From Bidens hawaiensis (Eukaryota > Streptophyta > Magnoliopsida > Asterales > Asteraceae), in NCBI GenBank assembly GCA_021521415.1, contig JAIQDT010000303.1, positions 682,001-746,000 of the forward strand: 64,000 nt of DNA, given 5' to 3'. The translations under genes and the position numbers were made by a program. Below the pieces are notes generated by a model. That model searched no databases. It worked only from the letters and a program-made list of their open reading frames with translations, and was not told the DNA's origin. This document shows, in pieces, positions 22,076-32,539 of the stretch (positions are counted from its first letter, which is position 1; each line of letters begins with the position of its first letter).

Positions 22076-22836
22076 TAACCGGATTCTTAGTTATGGACAT
22101 AGCTGCATTATTATCTACAAAGATAGGGGTCGTAAGAAAATTCAAACCGTAGTCCCGCATCTGTTGTTTTTATCTAAAGGACCTGATAGCAGCAACTAGA
22201 GACAGCTACATACTCAGCTTCACATGTAGAAAAAGAAATCGTGGTTTGTTTCTTACATTGCCAGGTGACAAGTCTCTTGCTGAAGAACTGACACCCTGCC
22301 GTTGTAGATTTGGCATTTAGCTTATAGCTTCCATAGTCTGAATCAGAATAAGCCCTTAACACAAACTCGTCGTCTTTTGGATACCAGAGACCGAACCCCG
22401 GACATCCCTTGAGATAGCGTAGAATTCTTTTGACGATCATGAGATGTGAAAACTTTGGATTCGATTGATATCGAGCGAACAAACAGGGAGCATACATGAT
22501 ATCTGGCCGAGAAGCAGTAAGATACATCAATGAGCCTATCATAGATTGGCATAATGTTTGGTCAACCTTCTCCCCGTTGGGATCAAGACCAATACTATGA
22601 TTCAATGGTAGAAGAGTACTGATTGCCGATGCATCAGACATGTTGATCTTCGCCAATACGTCATTGACATACTTGGTCTGATGGATAAAGATACCATCTG
22701 ACATCTGTTCTACTTGAAGTCCAAGGAAAAATTTCATTTCCCCCATTCCACTCATCTCAAACTTCTTCTTCATGACTTCTTCAAACTTCTTGCATAGAAC
22801 ATCGTTTGTCGACCCAAAAAATGATATCATCGACAT
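22076..22836 (-). pseudogene. SireA RT C-terminal half and RNase H
   Basis: Reads FEMSGMGEMKFFLGLQVEQ, SLMYLTASRPDI, RYLKGCPGFGLWY of the Copia RT thumb, then RNase H with AYSDSDYGS (Asp) and STCEAEYVAVS (Glu). After a stop at 22174 it decays towards the MITE. It overlaps the upstream RT block in another frame (frameshift near 22800). The chain continues at 21797-21824 and then at 389-178. Confidence 0.9.
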
Positions 22837-23326
22837 ATATTTGCACGATCAGTAGATGTCCATCAACTAATTTGTTGAAGTGTGTACAGTCGACGGTTCC
22901 TCTGATAAACCCATTTTCCAAAAGATGTTGGGACAACGTCTCATACCAGGCTCTCGGTGCCTGATAGAGACCGTAAAAGGCTTTATCAAGTAAGTACACT
23001 TTGTCTTTGTGGATCGGATCGACAAACCCTGGTGGCTGTCCCACATAGACTTCTTCACTAATATTCCCATTAAGAAATGTTGATTTCACATCCAACTGAT
23101 AAACTTTGAAACCTTTCAAAGAAGCAAAAGCTAGAAATATCTGAATAGCCTCTAGCCTTGCAACTGGTGCATAAACCTCATTGTATTCGATACCTTCTCT
23201 CTGATTAAAACCCAGATCAACAAGTCTTTCATTGTTTCTAACAATGATTCCATTCTCATCTCTTTTGCATTTGAACACTCATTTGGTGTTAATCTGCTTC
23301 TTGTCATCAGGTAAGTCAACCAATTT
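22781..23326 (-). pseudogene. SireA reverse transcriptase, palm
   Basis: Contains VFKCKRDENGIIVRN, EGIEYNEVYAPVARLEAI, FLNGNISEEVYVGQPPGF, ALYGL-like AFYGLYQAPRAWY and the catalytic box YVDDIIF at about 22815-22835. These are diagnostic of Copia RT. A stop near 23279 and a frameshift at the YVDD end make it inactive. Confidence 0.92.
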
Positions 23327-24389
23327 CTAGACCTCGAGCTTCTCAAACTGCATAAGCTCCTCTTGCATGGTATTAACCCAGCTTTCTTCAGTTAGGGCCT
23401 CTTTATACGTTTTCGGCTCAACCTGAGAAATAAAACATTTAAATGAGAATTGATTTTGTAAAGGAGAAACATTAGAATAGAAACACTGGAGATTCTGATC
23501 GATTTGACGTGTTGTTTGCACCCCAGCATTCAAATCTCCTATTAAATTATCCTCTGGATGGAAGGATAAAGTTCTTGACACCACTTTTGTAGGTACTAAC
23601 ACTTCATGTCGAATGGAGAGATAGGTTCAATAATCTCCTCATCTGATTCACCATCGTCATGAAAAGCAGGATTAATCTCTGGTAAGTCATCAGATTGAAC
23701 AGGATCTGACACAGGAACTTCAGGTGTTGGTACATATTCTTATGACAATTGTTGATTGTATAACATCGTCAAAGTCTCATCAGAAAGAATCTTTTTAGGA
23801 AGTTTGAAACTCTCCTAAAGGCTTACATAATCAAATAGCCTTGAATCCCCTGGTCGTTGAACGGTAGGAGTATATATTTGACAATCAACGTTTTGGACTT
23901 GAACAATCTAGTGGGGGCTAGGAATGTATACACGTCTCATTGGACTAGCATACCCCATAAAAAATCCTTCAACAGATTTGGGACCAAACTTGCCACTAGG
24001 ATCAAGAACAGTACACGTCGATCCAAATGGTTCAAGCCACTTAAGATTAGGTTTTCAATGATTTAGTAGCTCGAAACACGTCTTGCCAAATTTCTTGATA
24101 GTAAGCACCCGGTTTAGTGTATAACAAGCTGCAACTACTGCTTCTGACCAAATATTCACTGGTAACTTTGAATCAGACAGCATACTTCGTGCCGTTTCAA
24201 TCAAGGTTTGATTCTTTCATTTAGCAACCCAAATTTATTGTGGTGTGTATGGTGCACTAAATTCATGAAGAATCCCCCGGTCATTACAGTACTCAAGCAG
24301 TCTTTCGTTCTTGAATTCCGTCCCATTGTCACTTCTTATTCGACGTATCGGTAGATTATACATATTTTCTAGCTTCTTGAATAAGATCA
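23327..24389 (-). pseudogene. SireA integrase second half and linker
   Basis: Although cut by many stops, the frame reads IRSDNGTEFKN (second Asp), EFSAPYTPQ, a mutated NQTLIETARSML (Glu region), WLEPFGSTCTVL and FFMGYASPMRRVY. The linker then ends with FISQVEPKTYKEALTEESWVNTMQEEL at 23327-23602. The first half of integrase is at 24390-24600, one frame away. Confidence 0.85.
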
Positions 24390-25124
24390 TTAGGGAATCA
24401 TATGTTTAATCCTTTGATTCCAAGTACAATACCCATGAAATCTCGAACAATCATCAGTAACCACAAGACAATAAAGTTCTCCTGTGATACTTTTGACATT
24501 CACCGAACCGAAAAGATCCATATGGAGACGTTCGAAAGGTAAGTTTATGGAGTTGACTATTTTCTTCGGATGTGGTATCTTTGTCCTTTTTCCCTTTTTA
24601 CAGTCCAAATACTCTTCATGTAACTGAAAATTTCTCATATTAACTCCTTCTACTAAGTTCTTATGAATCAGATGATTCATCTTCCTCACACTTATATGTC
24701 CCATCCTCCGATGCCACAAAATTGATTCCCGTTTAGATGCTCTTGAAATGAAACATTGAGCAGATCCCGAAGATGTTGATGTAGTGCTCATGTTCATGAC
24801 ATAAAGATCATTCTCACGAGAAGAACGCATTAGTATCCACTCTTTAGGTATTTTGAAGCCAGGTTTCAAAATTAAACACTCTCGGTCCGTGAAATGTGTA
24901 GAAAAGATTTTATCACAAATTTGTGATATGCTCAACATATTATTCTCCAATTCTGAAATGTAGTTGACGTTCTCGAATGTTACTTTCCTATTCATCAAGG
25001 TGCCTTCTCCAACAATTTGTCCTCCTTGGTTTCTCGCAAAACCGACACACCCTCCTCTTATTGACTTGACATCATTCAGCAAGTAGATAGTACCCGTCAT
25101 TTGCCTAGAAGCTCCACTATCCAT
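24390..25124 (-). pseudogene. SireA protease, GAG-pre-integrase and start of integrase
   Basis: The active site MDSGASRQMTG keeps the D-S-G-A triad. A LSISQICDK segment, the LWHRRMGHISVRKMNHL zinc box and CKKGK follow; the first Cys of the C-x2-C pair appears replaced (EYLDC). Integrase starts with RLHMDLFGSVNVKSI (first Asp). The frame is lost at 24390. It would cut the Gag-Pol polyprotein and begin the integrase. Confidence 0.9.
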
Positions 25125-25364
25125 TATCCAACGATAATCGTGAGATGATGGAAGCCCCTTAACATACAGTTAATAGATTTAGTGAAACAAGGAAACCCAA
25201 GCCTTCTTGGTCTTGGGTTGTTTGAAGTTTTTGTATAACTACCTAGCATCATCAATATCTAAATCACAAGATAAAGAATCTTCACTGGTAATTTGTGACT
25301 CAGATTCGGTTATTACTTTCTCAACAACCACTGGTGGTTTAATAACGGTTTTTGCAACCCAGTT

Positions 25365-25781
25365 TTAACCTACGGCTTGCCTTTTGTTATAAAAAGTTGT
25401 TTGACTTGTCTTTGAAACTTTTAAATTTGGAACATCAGATTTAACAACCTTTTCAACATCAATTTTAATAGATTCATCACATTTTAAGATTTTTACATTC
25501 TCAAAGACAGTCACCGGTTTCTTCTCACTCACATAACCCAGGCCAGGTTTCTTGGTAACTGGTTTTTGGTATGGAGGTTGATCATTCTTAAACCGATTTG
25601 GACATGCATAGAAAACATGCCCAATTTCATTACAATTGAAGCAACGTCTTTGATCAACAAACTTGTTAACCTGAGATGTCATTTTAGATTTCTCACGCTC
25701 AGCCTTTTGTTTATAAAACTCTTGGTTTGTTTGATTTCTGAAAAAAACTTCTTTTTCAGATTCCGATGTCTTACCATGCAC
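25365..25781 (-). pseudogene. SireA Gag second CCHC zinc knuckle
   Basis: Contains RRCFNCNEIGHVFYAC, a complete CX2CX4HX4C knuckle, in a Lys-rich context, and ends at a stop near 25365. It corresponds to the second knuckle of SireC Gag (CFRCNKLGHLVADC). About 240 bp of degraded sequence separate it from the protease block. Confidence 0.85.
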
Positions 25782-25855
25782 AAAGATAATCTTTTTCTCT
25801 TGAAGTGGTTTAAATCAATGAGATTTCTTGTTTTATAAAAACTTGTTTTTGCAAA

Positions 25856-26908
25856 TCATTTCGATTCCACAACTTCCTTTTCTTTTCCCAACCCACGATC
25901 TTTAACCGTTTCCTTGGTTAACACTGATTTTGCCACTTTAACTCCAGTTGACATATCACACCCAGAACTCTCATTCTTCTCAGATTTAACACAATCATCA
26001 TCAGCAGACTTTGAGTTATCATGATGTGGAGTGTTGAGTTCCACATTTAGTGCCTTTTTGAAACCTTTTGGTTTCATTAGAATATAAGCATTCCACAAAG
26101 GTGGAGGCACAGCATGATAATCCTCTTTTATAATCTCAGTCTCATTATCCTTACCTTTTGATGAATTTTTAGGGATAATGTGATCAAGAACATAAGATGA
26201 TGCAGCATAGCTTACTAATTTCAAATTAACTCTTTCAGTCTCAATCTTAAGTGTTTGAAGCTCAAGTTTGAGTGCTGCATTATCATCTATGTGTCTGTTG
26301 ACGACATTTCGTTTATCTTCAACCGTGTGTTTTAACATTGAAATGGTCTTATGGTCTTGTAAAATCTTTCCCCATAATTTCTTTTCACATGTTTGAAGTT
26401 TCATATATACCTCATTAACAACATTAAGATCAAACAATGCTTTGTCATAGTGCCTTTTCAACTCTTTAATTTCAATAGTCTTAAAGTCACTTTCAACGCA
26501 AGGCAATTCCGATTTTTCACATTAATTTGAGTTTAGAATTACCTCATGTTCTATGAATGCCTGATCAGTTGGTTCCTCACTTGAAATTTCTGAATCTTTA
26601 TCAGTCATAACTTCAACAATTTCATCAACCATCTTCTCCTTTGAATCCTCAATCTTATGTGATTCCTTGACATCTGATTCATCCTTAATGTCTTCTTCTC
26701 CAAAATCTATCTTACCGTGTGGAACTTACTCGCCATTAAACCAACCTACAAAACTTTCAATTATATCAGGCGGAAATAATAAGGTACGATAATCAGAAGG
26801 AACCGTGTGAATTTTGTCGTAGGTTCTTGGAAGATTGTTATCAAATTCATCTTGATCAACTTCTTGATCAACCTTGTCACCATCTTTATCATCTGTCAAC
26901 TCAATCAT
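25856..26908 (-). pseudogene. SireA Gag coiled-coil region
   Basis: Blocks at 26908-26726 (acidic, VDQEVDQDEFDNNL) and 26506-25856 (ELKRHYDKALFDLNVV...HIDDNAALKLELQTL) form the charged helical part between the two zinc knuckles. The segment IIKEDYHAVPPPLWNAY matches the YHEVPPPYNHNY site in SireC. Coiled-coil Gag extensions are typical of Sireviruses and probably serve protein-protein contacts. Confidence 0.75.
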
Positions 26909-27004
26909 ACCCTCAATCGGCTTGACTTCTACCTTTATATCAACCTTCTCAACTTTTTCGCATTCCTCAACAACTTCAGCTACATTAGCTTGAAATACCG
27001 AGTT

Positions 27005-27969
27005 CTAGTTGAAACCCTCATCTACTTGACCTATAGCAGCCTTTTTTTGAGAAGTTGATGCTTCAGTCGGTTTCTTTCTTTTTGATGACTCTCCCTCGGG
27101 GCGATGATATATTGCTTCTTTGTGGTAATCCCGTCCAAATGGATTTGCAGCATTATCATCCACTTTCTTGCTTGTGCATTCCCTCTTGAAGTGTCCTTTT
27201 TCTTTGCATCGGAAACATCTTACTTTGGATTTGTCAAAACCCAATTTTGAATAGGATCCATCCAATACATTTCTTACAGTGATTTCTTTGAATCTTTGAG
27301 CTCTTCTTATTACACCTGCCATGCACCACCGGATGTCAATCGTTTCCATATCTTCTAGATCGATCTGATCATAATCTTCTTTAGTCATATTGTAGTTGCC
27401 AATCCGTCCAGCAACTAAATATTCATAAGATTCCAGAACTGAACCCAGAAATGCCATATGCTCCTTGACAGTTTCAGCGGTTAGGCACCTAGTTTTCATC
27501 AAATTTACAGCAATGTTGCACTGTAACACATCAGGATCTTGTGTGTTAGAAATTTGAGATACGGAATGGTCCCTGAGTTACTACTATTATATTGTGGAGT
27601 AGCAAAAGTAGTAGGTACACTAGTTACAAATGCTTGACCAGATTGTTTAGCACAGAAAGCTGTGGGAATCTTGGGATTTGCAGTAACACTTGATTGTGAA
27701 CCTTTATAGTATAATCCCACATCTTGTGATACGGCTGTTGATTTCATCTTTTGCTTCTTTCTAAGCTCCAGGTCATGAGCTTCAAGCTTCTCGATAAAAC
27801 TTGCAAGATTTAGACGAGCAAATGCAATGGGGTTTGATTGCTGAATCATTATAAAAGTTCCCCATTCTTCAGGTAATGCATCAGCAAGTTTATCAATGTA
27901 TTCATACTCTAGTTTATCAATCTTCAGCCTCTTCATTTCATTCACTAGGTAGCAATATCTTTCAACCAA
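27005..27969 (-). pseudogene. SireA Gag capsid end and first CCHC knuckle
   Basis: Two overlapping frames (27969-27505 and 27529-27005). The first has LADALPEEWGTFIMIQQ, the UBN2-type Copia Gag motif, and NLASFIEKLEAHDLEL. The second has DYDQIDLEDMETIDIRWCMA and GFDKSKVRCFRCKEKGHFKREC, a complete zinc knuckle. A frameshift at 27505-27529 separates them. Confidence 0.88.
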
Positions 27970-27990
27970 CTATGCGAAAGATTCTCCCTT

Positions 27991-27998
27991 AACTTGAG
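27991..27998. repeat. 8-bp target-site duplication AACTTGAG, left
   Basis: Repeated exactly at 28537-28544 on the other side of the GC-rich MITE; 8 bp is the hAT signature. Confidence 0.93.
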
Positions 27999-28536
27999 CA
28001 ATGTTTTCAGACCCGGCCCGGACGTCGACCCGGACTCCTTACCGGGTCAAAGGTCGGACCGACCCGGGAGGGCGGACCGGTGTTTGACCCGGATGACGTC
28101 ATAAATAATTTAAATATATATTTACATATATATATAATTCATATACATATAAAAAATAATAATAACCAAAAATAATAATAATAACAAACATTAATGTTTA
28201 TTTATGTTTTATACATTGTTTTTTAAATATATGTGATTTATGTTTAATCAATAGAGACATCAATGAAGCTTGGTTGGTTGGCTTATGGGGTAATTATTAA
28301 AGCTTCTATCTCTGAAATGACCCAAGTTCGAATCCTGGCATGCACATTTCATTTTGGATTTTATAAAAAATGGGTTTTACCGGTCCACCCGCCGGGTCAA
28401 CCGGTCCGACCAGTCTGGGCCGACCGCCACCCGTGAAACCCGGCCGGGTTTTTAGAAACGTCCAAAATACGTTGACCCGGCCCGGTATAGGGACCGGGTC
28501 CCGGTCCGACCGGCCGGGGCGGGTTTCAAAACACTG
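27999..28536. mobile_element. 538-bp hAT-like MITE in SireA gag
   Basis: The ends are inverted: CAATGTTTTCAGACCCGGCC on the left and CAGTGTTTTGAAACCCGCCC read inward from the right. They sit between perfect AACTTGAG duplications. The ends are very GC-rich (many CCGG and ACCCGG words) while the centre is AT-rich. No transposase is encoded, so it is non-autonomous. The centre carries a tRNA-like segment (28272-28345). The minus open frame at 28306-28620 is incidental. Confidence 0.9.
28272..28345 (+). other. tRNA-like segment with A and B box similarity
   Basis: TGGCTTATGGGG (28279-28290) resembles a Pol III A box and AGTTCGAATCC (28325-28335) matches the B box consensus at 10 of 11 positions; they lie 46 bp apart, as in tRNA genes. 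A perfect 4-bp D-stem (GCTT/AAGC) and a 4-of-5 T-stem can be drawn. No acceptor stem forms, so it is not a functional tRNA and is more likely a SINE-type relic. Confidence 0.55.
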
Positions 28537-28544
28537 AACTTGAG
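28537..28544. repeat. 8-bp target-site duplication AACTTGAG, right
   Basis: Exact copy of 27991-27998. Confidence 0.93.
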
Positions 28545-28721
28545 TAAAGATATCAAATTCTTTTATTAGTAGTGCTGTTTTGCTCTTTCTCATGTCAGGT
28601 TTTCCTCGATCTTTGTTCAACAGTGCATGCTAAATTGAATAACACGAACCATTAAGCTGCAATAGTTTAAAGATCTCAGCCTTGATGGCTTGTTGAAAGT
28701 GATTCAGCATTTTCTTCTCTT

Positions 28722-29072
28722 TTATGGTTTATCCACATTAGCAATTTGAGACAATCGATAATTTTCCCCATTCTCATTCTTGGGAATAATGTACTCTTCC
28801 TCCACGGCTGTCCACGTTTCGTCGTTCAAAGCTTGAACATACGTTTCAAACTTGTCGGCCCACGACTGATAATCTTCCATTCTAAGAAGTTTGGGAGGCT
28901 TATTGGATGTCCCCATTTCATTTTCCAAGTTAATGTTTTGAAGTAGGATAGACGGCTGTGACACAAACGCACTTAGATTTTCCATTTTGGTCAAAGAAAG
29001 TCTAACGGATATGTATGAGGTATGGTCGACGGATATGTTTGAGGAATGGTCAACGGATATGTTGCTGGTCAA
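28722..29072 (-). pseudogene. SireA Gag N-terminus
   Basis: The likely start is the ATG of MENLSAFVSQP at about 28985; upstream codons only translate the leader repeats. It has NKPPKLLRMEDYQSWADKFETYVQAL, the Copia Gag N-terminal motif, and EEEYIIPKNENGE, and stops at 28722. The next part, towards the hAT-like MITE, is degraded. Confidence 0.85.
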
Positions 29073-29129
29073 TGGATATGTGTGATTGAATGGTCAACAT
29101 ATAAGTATACTGGTCAACGGATATGTTTA
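29000..29129. repeat. Repeats of GGTCAACGGATATGT in the SireA leader
   Basis: About five copies or near copies of the 15-mer just upstream of gag (minus orientation), cut on the right by SireC. It may be a SireA-specific word of the sort seen in the other elements. Confidence 0.75.
29125..29129. repeat. Target-site duplication GTTTA of SireC, left
   Basis: Identical to 41679-41683 on the other side. Confidence 0.95.
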
Positions 29130-29362
29130 TGTAGGTTCCCTGGACGGATCACACGAGATATCCCGATATACACAGGTGCGGAATCCCTGTGTAGATCGTT
29201 ACGGACGTAGAACACAAACACACGAACACACGAATACGATACGAACAAACACACGTTATATTAATAACTCAACATGTGATATAATCACAGTTACAGACTC
29301 TCGACCTCACGTCACTTGACTCACGAACAATCTTGAACAACTCATAAACAATAAGCCGTAAC

Positions 29363-29371
29363 CTATATAAG
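29363..29371 (-). promoter_or_regulatory. TATA-like box of the SireC LTR
   Basis: The minus strand reads TTATATAGG here; the other LTR has TTTATATAGG at about 41457-41465. It lies between the palindrome cluster and the primer site, as expected for the LTR promoter. Confidence 0.55.
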
Positions 29372-29379
29372 TACACGAC

Positions 29380-29505
29380 AACTTCGCCTCAGGCGAAGTT
29401 GTCCATAACTTCGCTTTGTTAACAAGTTCGCCTAAGCGAACTTGTCAACAACTTCGCTTGGTTAACAAGTTCGCCTAGGAGAACTTGTCAACAACTTCGC
29501 TTTAA
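29380..29505. repeat. Palindrome cluster of AACTTCGC words in the SireC LTR
   Basis: Three inverted repeats of the form CAACTTCGC-n-GCGAAGTTG or CAAGTTCGC-n-GCGAACTTG in about 125 bp; repeated at 41470-41600 in the other LTR. Confidence 0.9.
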
Positions 29506-29584
29506 ACAAACAAATACATAAACAATATTACAGACTCGATTACAGACACTAGACATATGAACTACTGACATTTATGCACCAACA

Positions 29585-29597
29585 GACTCCCCCTTGG
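29585..29597 (-). promoter_or_regulatory. SireC polypurine tract
   Basis: Minus strand CCAAGGGGGAGTC next to the 3' LTR. Confidence 0.9.
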
Positions 29598-29648
29598 CAG
29601 TAGCTTCATATCTTGATCTTTCAGCTCTTGTCTCGTAATCCTGTATCT

Positions 29649-30656
29649 TCAAGCGTGCACTCCTTCTCTAACACACACCGACACAACCCTTTGATATTTC
29701 CTTGCTTCATCCTTCCAAGCAGGAATATAAAAGATCTTCTTCTCGTTGAGCATCTTCAGATCAGCTTGCGACAAGTTGACAAGATGCATCGGATCGTAAA
29801 CTCTAAGTATCTCTTGTTCATCCTCATCTTCCATCACTGCCTCCGCTGTGTCACAATCAACGAACCACCACTTTAGGTCTTTGAGCACATCCTTGGGCAT
29901 AAGCTTCATCGGTACTTCTTTAAGGCACCGGATTGGTTTATACTTCATAACCATCCAAGGCTTCCCATCAGCTCTCAAACCTCTATCCTTGTCTTCAACA
30001 AGTTTCCCTTTCTGTGGTTTCAACAGCTCAAACTTCTTTTCCTTTATGCTCTCTTTCCATACGATTTTCCCAATGACTCTGGCCATGTTATCGTCACTTC
30101 GATTTATCAACCCCAATCTGGCCAAGTCTTTAACCTCACATTCAGGCAGTGTGTTTAACGATCTCAACATTCTTCTAAGGTACTGAATTCCATCATATCG
30201 TTTGATCACGAAGAGCCGCAACTGCTCATCATAAATCCAGCATATAATCCCTTTCTTTGCTTCAGCATAGCCCTTAATATTGTAACTCTTTTTGAACATT
30301 GTAGGGACTGCCGGTTTCTTCGTTTTCACGAACCATTGAGCGTATCCTTCCTTCCACCTCGGCTGCTCTTCCCATTCAGTATCTTCAACTGCCGTCTGAT
30401 TACCCATATCTATCTTCTCAATCTCTGGAATCTCATGTTCAACGTTTTCTTCTACTATCTCGCCTTCCTCAACGTCATTATCAATCTCAATCTGCTCACC
30501 GATCTTCTCAATCACATCACTCGGCAGCACATCTTCATCAAACAGTATATCATCGCTAAACATATCATCGTCTAACTCTCTCAACGCATCAATCACGTCA
30601 TCATCCAAATTTTCATCAACCAACACCACATCATCACCACCAGCACCACCAGCCAC
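29649..30656 (-). CDS. SireC 3' ORF, C-terminal part
   Basis: A 335-codon open frame. It opens with a very acidic run (VDENLDDDVIDALRELDDDM, DVEEGEIVEENVEHEIPEIEKID) and continues as a globular-looking part with ICWIYDEQLRLFVIKRYDGIQYL, KDLARLGLINRS, MKYKPIRCLKEVPMKLMP and WWFVDCD. It overlaps the N-terminal frame at 30593-30656 in another phase, so the two were probably one protein split by a frameshift. No membrane segment. Its function is unknown; it lies where Sireviruses have the env-like gene. Confidence 0.7.
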   Translation of the reverse strand: MAGGAGGDDVVLVDENLDDDVIDALRELDDDMFSDDILFDEDVLPSDVIEKIGEQIEIDNDVEEGEIVEENVEHEIPEIEKIDMGNQTAVEDTEWEEQPRWKEGYAQWFVKTKKPAVPTMFKKSYNIKGYAEAKKGIICWIYDEQLRLFVIKRYDGIQYLRRMLRSLNTLPECEVKDLARLGLINRSDDNMARVIGKIVWKESIKEKKFELLKPQKGKLVEDKDRGLRADGKPWMVMKYKPIRCLKEVPMKLMPKDVLKDLKWWFVDCDTAEAVMEDEDEQEILRVYDPMHLVNLSQADLKMLNEKKIFYIPAWKDEARKYQRVVSVCVREGVHA

Positions 30657-32497
30657 GTCGGCAGACTCCCCTGAGCTGTGGAAGTACCAAGAGCTTGAGA
30701 AGTTCTTGGCAACTCACCACCTGCATCTTTCGATGCATTGGGATCATCGTCTTGGTCGTTTCTCTTCTTCGTCCTGAGCTCGTCGCCTTTACAGCTCATC
30801 TCCCCCTGAGATGCCAAGAACTCCTTCAAGGCATCTATAACTTTCCCATGCTCAACCAGGAGGGATGACTGTAGTTGATTTGCTTCTACTAGGCGTTGAA
30901 TAGTCTTCGATTGCTCTGCCACGATCCGCTCTAGTGAAGCTATTCTCTCTGAGTCTGAAGTAGGCGTAGGCGAGACATCAGAAGCAGGCGTAACCGCAGG
31001 TGGTACCATACCTGATAACCCTGCAGTAGTGACGACTGTTGACTCTACAAATCGTGCAGCAACCACCGACTGAGTAAGCGTTGGAGGTGGTAGAGACACA
31101 ATCTCCGGAGTCAGCGTCTGGATAGTAGTGGTAGATGGAGTGCCAGCAGATGATGTAGCCACCACGGGAACATCCGCAGCGCTTGTAACCTGTACAGAAG
31201 TAGGAACGATAGACATACCAGACAGTGAGGCCGGAGCGAAACGTACCATCCTTGAAGTCTCTCCAGCTCCCATACCTACACCTGTCCTTTCACGTCTTGA
31301 TCGTCTAATCAGCTTATGTATATCTTCTTCCTCTTCTGACTCATCATCATCTTCCGTTCGCTTTCTCTTTCCCAACGTCCTTTCTCTAGACACCATCAAC
31401 CGTCTCCCCTCATCCATAACGTCATCAAGATCTGAGTCAGCTAGCACTGTAGCTGCTCTAGTCACACTCACACCCGAACCCTGTGCAGCAGAGACCTGTA
31501 CCTCTTCATGTGGATCAACGCGGTCCATATCGAAATAATCTTGACCTCCAAACACAGCATCAAGATCTATATCCTCAGCGGCGGACACAACAGGCACAGC
31601 AGATGAAGCTTGAGTTGCTCTTACCTGTCGCGGTTGAGGATCTTTGAACTCGTCCCCACCAGCAGGAACATACTCTGGGTTGATTAAAAACCCAAACAGC
31701 GGAGTATGCCTTGGACGCAGCTCAGGCTTGCTCCTCGCACTCGAAGTGCGGCATTGAGCAAAGATACGTTTGCTCACCGATTCCACGTATCTGATCGGTC
31801 GTCTTTGAGGTAGAGTTGGAGCCACATGGTTCAATATCATCTGGATTAATCGTGGAAACATAATGAACCGCTCCCGAGCCATCGCTCTCCTCTGTCGATC
31901 GATCTCGTAAAAGACCATCTGACTAAAACTATAGCGTTTATTGTAGGTCAGTGCAGTCATTGCGGACTGCATGGTCGCACCCATACCATCAGTGCCTGCC
32001 TTCCTCCCAGACATGCACACTATCATAACGTGCATGAGGAAGCGCCACTGATCAAGCAGAAAACCCTTCCGCCTCTGTGTATCGCCTAATGGACCAGAAT
32101 AGCCCATTCGGAGAAACGCTCCATCACGAAACGGAGCCACAAACTCAGTTGGGTCGTCCCTCGTCTCTTCTCCAAACCGTAACGCCACCCGTATTTGTTC
32201 AGATGAGAACTGAACCTCTTGACCGTTCACAGTCGCTCGCATGACCGGGGGCTCAACACGGCAATCGTAGTCCACCGTCTGCCAGAAATCCTCGATATTC
32301 GGTAAGGATATCGGCAGAGTCGTCGTGATAGCATGGAATATCCTCGAGCGTATGAGGAAAGTGATTATCTCGCGATAATCCTCAACGCCGCTCGCTTCCG
32401 GGTCTAGGGTGATGTACATATTGTGACCCGGGAAAAATTGCCTCTGATTGTCACCGTCGTCTCCTCCTGCACCTCCAGCACCAGCTACTGCGGCCAT
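30593..32497 (-). CDS. SireC 3' ORF, N-terminal part (env-position protein)
   Basis: A 634-codon frame from an ATG at 32497. Residues about 25-260 form the domain shared with SireB and SireD: EIITFLIRSRIFHAITTTLP, IEDFWQTVDYD, FLRMGYSGP, QWRFLMHVMIVCMSGRKAGTD, RFIMFPRLIQMILNHVAP. A low-complexity middle follows, with a GKRKR patch before an acidic run (about 31345-31380, nuclear-signal-like), then a helix ERIASLERIVAEQSKTIQRL (coiled coil). The hydrophobic last 20 residues come from the shifted frame and are not good evidence for a membrane anchor. Confidence 0.8.
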   Translation of the reverse strand: MAAVAGAGGAGGDDGDNQRQFFPGHNMYITLDPEASGVEDYREIITFLIRSRIFHAITTTLPISLPNIEDFWQTVDYDCRVEPPVMRATVNGQEVQFSSEQIRVALRFGEETRDDPTEFVAPFRDGAFLRMGYSGPLGDTQRRKGFLLDQWRFLMHVMIVCMSGRKAGTDGMGATMQSAMTALTYNKRYSFSQMVFYEIDRQRRAMARERFIMFPRLIQMILNHVAPTLPQRRPIRYVESVSKRIFAQCRTSSARSKPELRPRHTPLFGFLINPEYVPAGGDEFKDPQPRQVRATQASSAVPVVSAAEDIDLDAVFGGQDYFDMDRVDPHEEVQVSAAQGSGVSVTRAATVLADSDLDDVMDEGRRLMVSRERTLGKRKRTEDDDESEEEEDIHKLIRRSRRERTGVGMGAGETSRMVRFAPASLSGMSIVPTSVQVTSAADVPVVATSSAGTPSTTTIQTLTPEIVSLPPPTLTQSVVAARFVESTVVTTAGLSGMVPPAVTPASDVSPTPTSDSERIASLERIVAEQSKTIQRLVEANQLQSSLLVEHGKVIDALKEFLASQGEMSCKGDELRTKKRNDQDDDPNASKDAGGELPRTSQALGTSTAQGSLPTWLVVLVVMMWCWLMKIWMMT

Positions 32498-32539
32498 ATC
32501 TGCAACAAACGAACCAAGTTAGTTAAACATTAAGACTTA

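Larger units (their letters stand above)
29130..29584 (-). repeat. SireC 3' LTR
   Basis: TGTAGGTTCC to CACCAACA. It has a minus TATA-like TTATATAGG at about 29363-29371 and a cluster of inverted repeats built from AACTTCGC and AAGTTCGC at 29380-29500. Confidence 0.96.

Noticed and set aside
28272..28345. A functional tRNA gene
   Set aside because: No acceptor stem and an over-long D-loop; only the promoter-like boxes and two stems remain.
28306..28620. Minus-strand frame of 104 codons across the right end of the hAT-like MITE
   Set aside because: It crosses the MITE border and has no domain; the GC-rich ends keep it open by chance.
31128..31538. Plus-strand frame of 136 codons
   Set aside because: Antisense shadow of the low-complexity part of the SireC 3' ORF.
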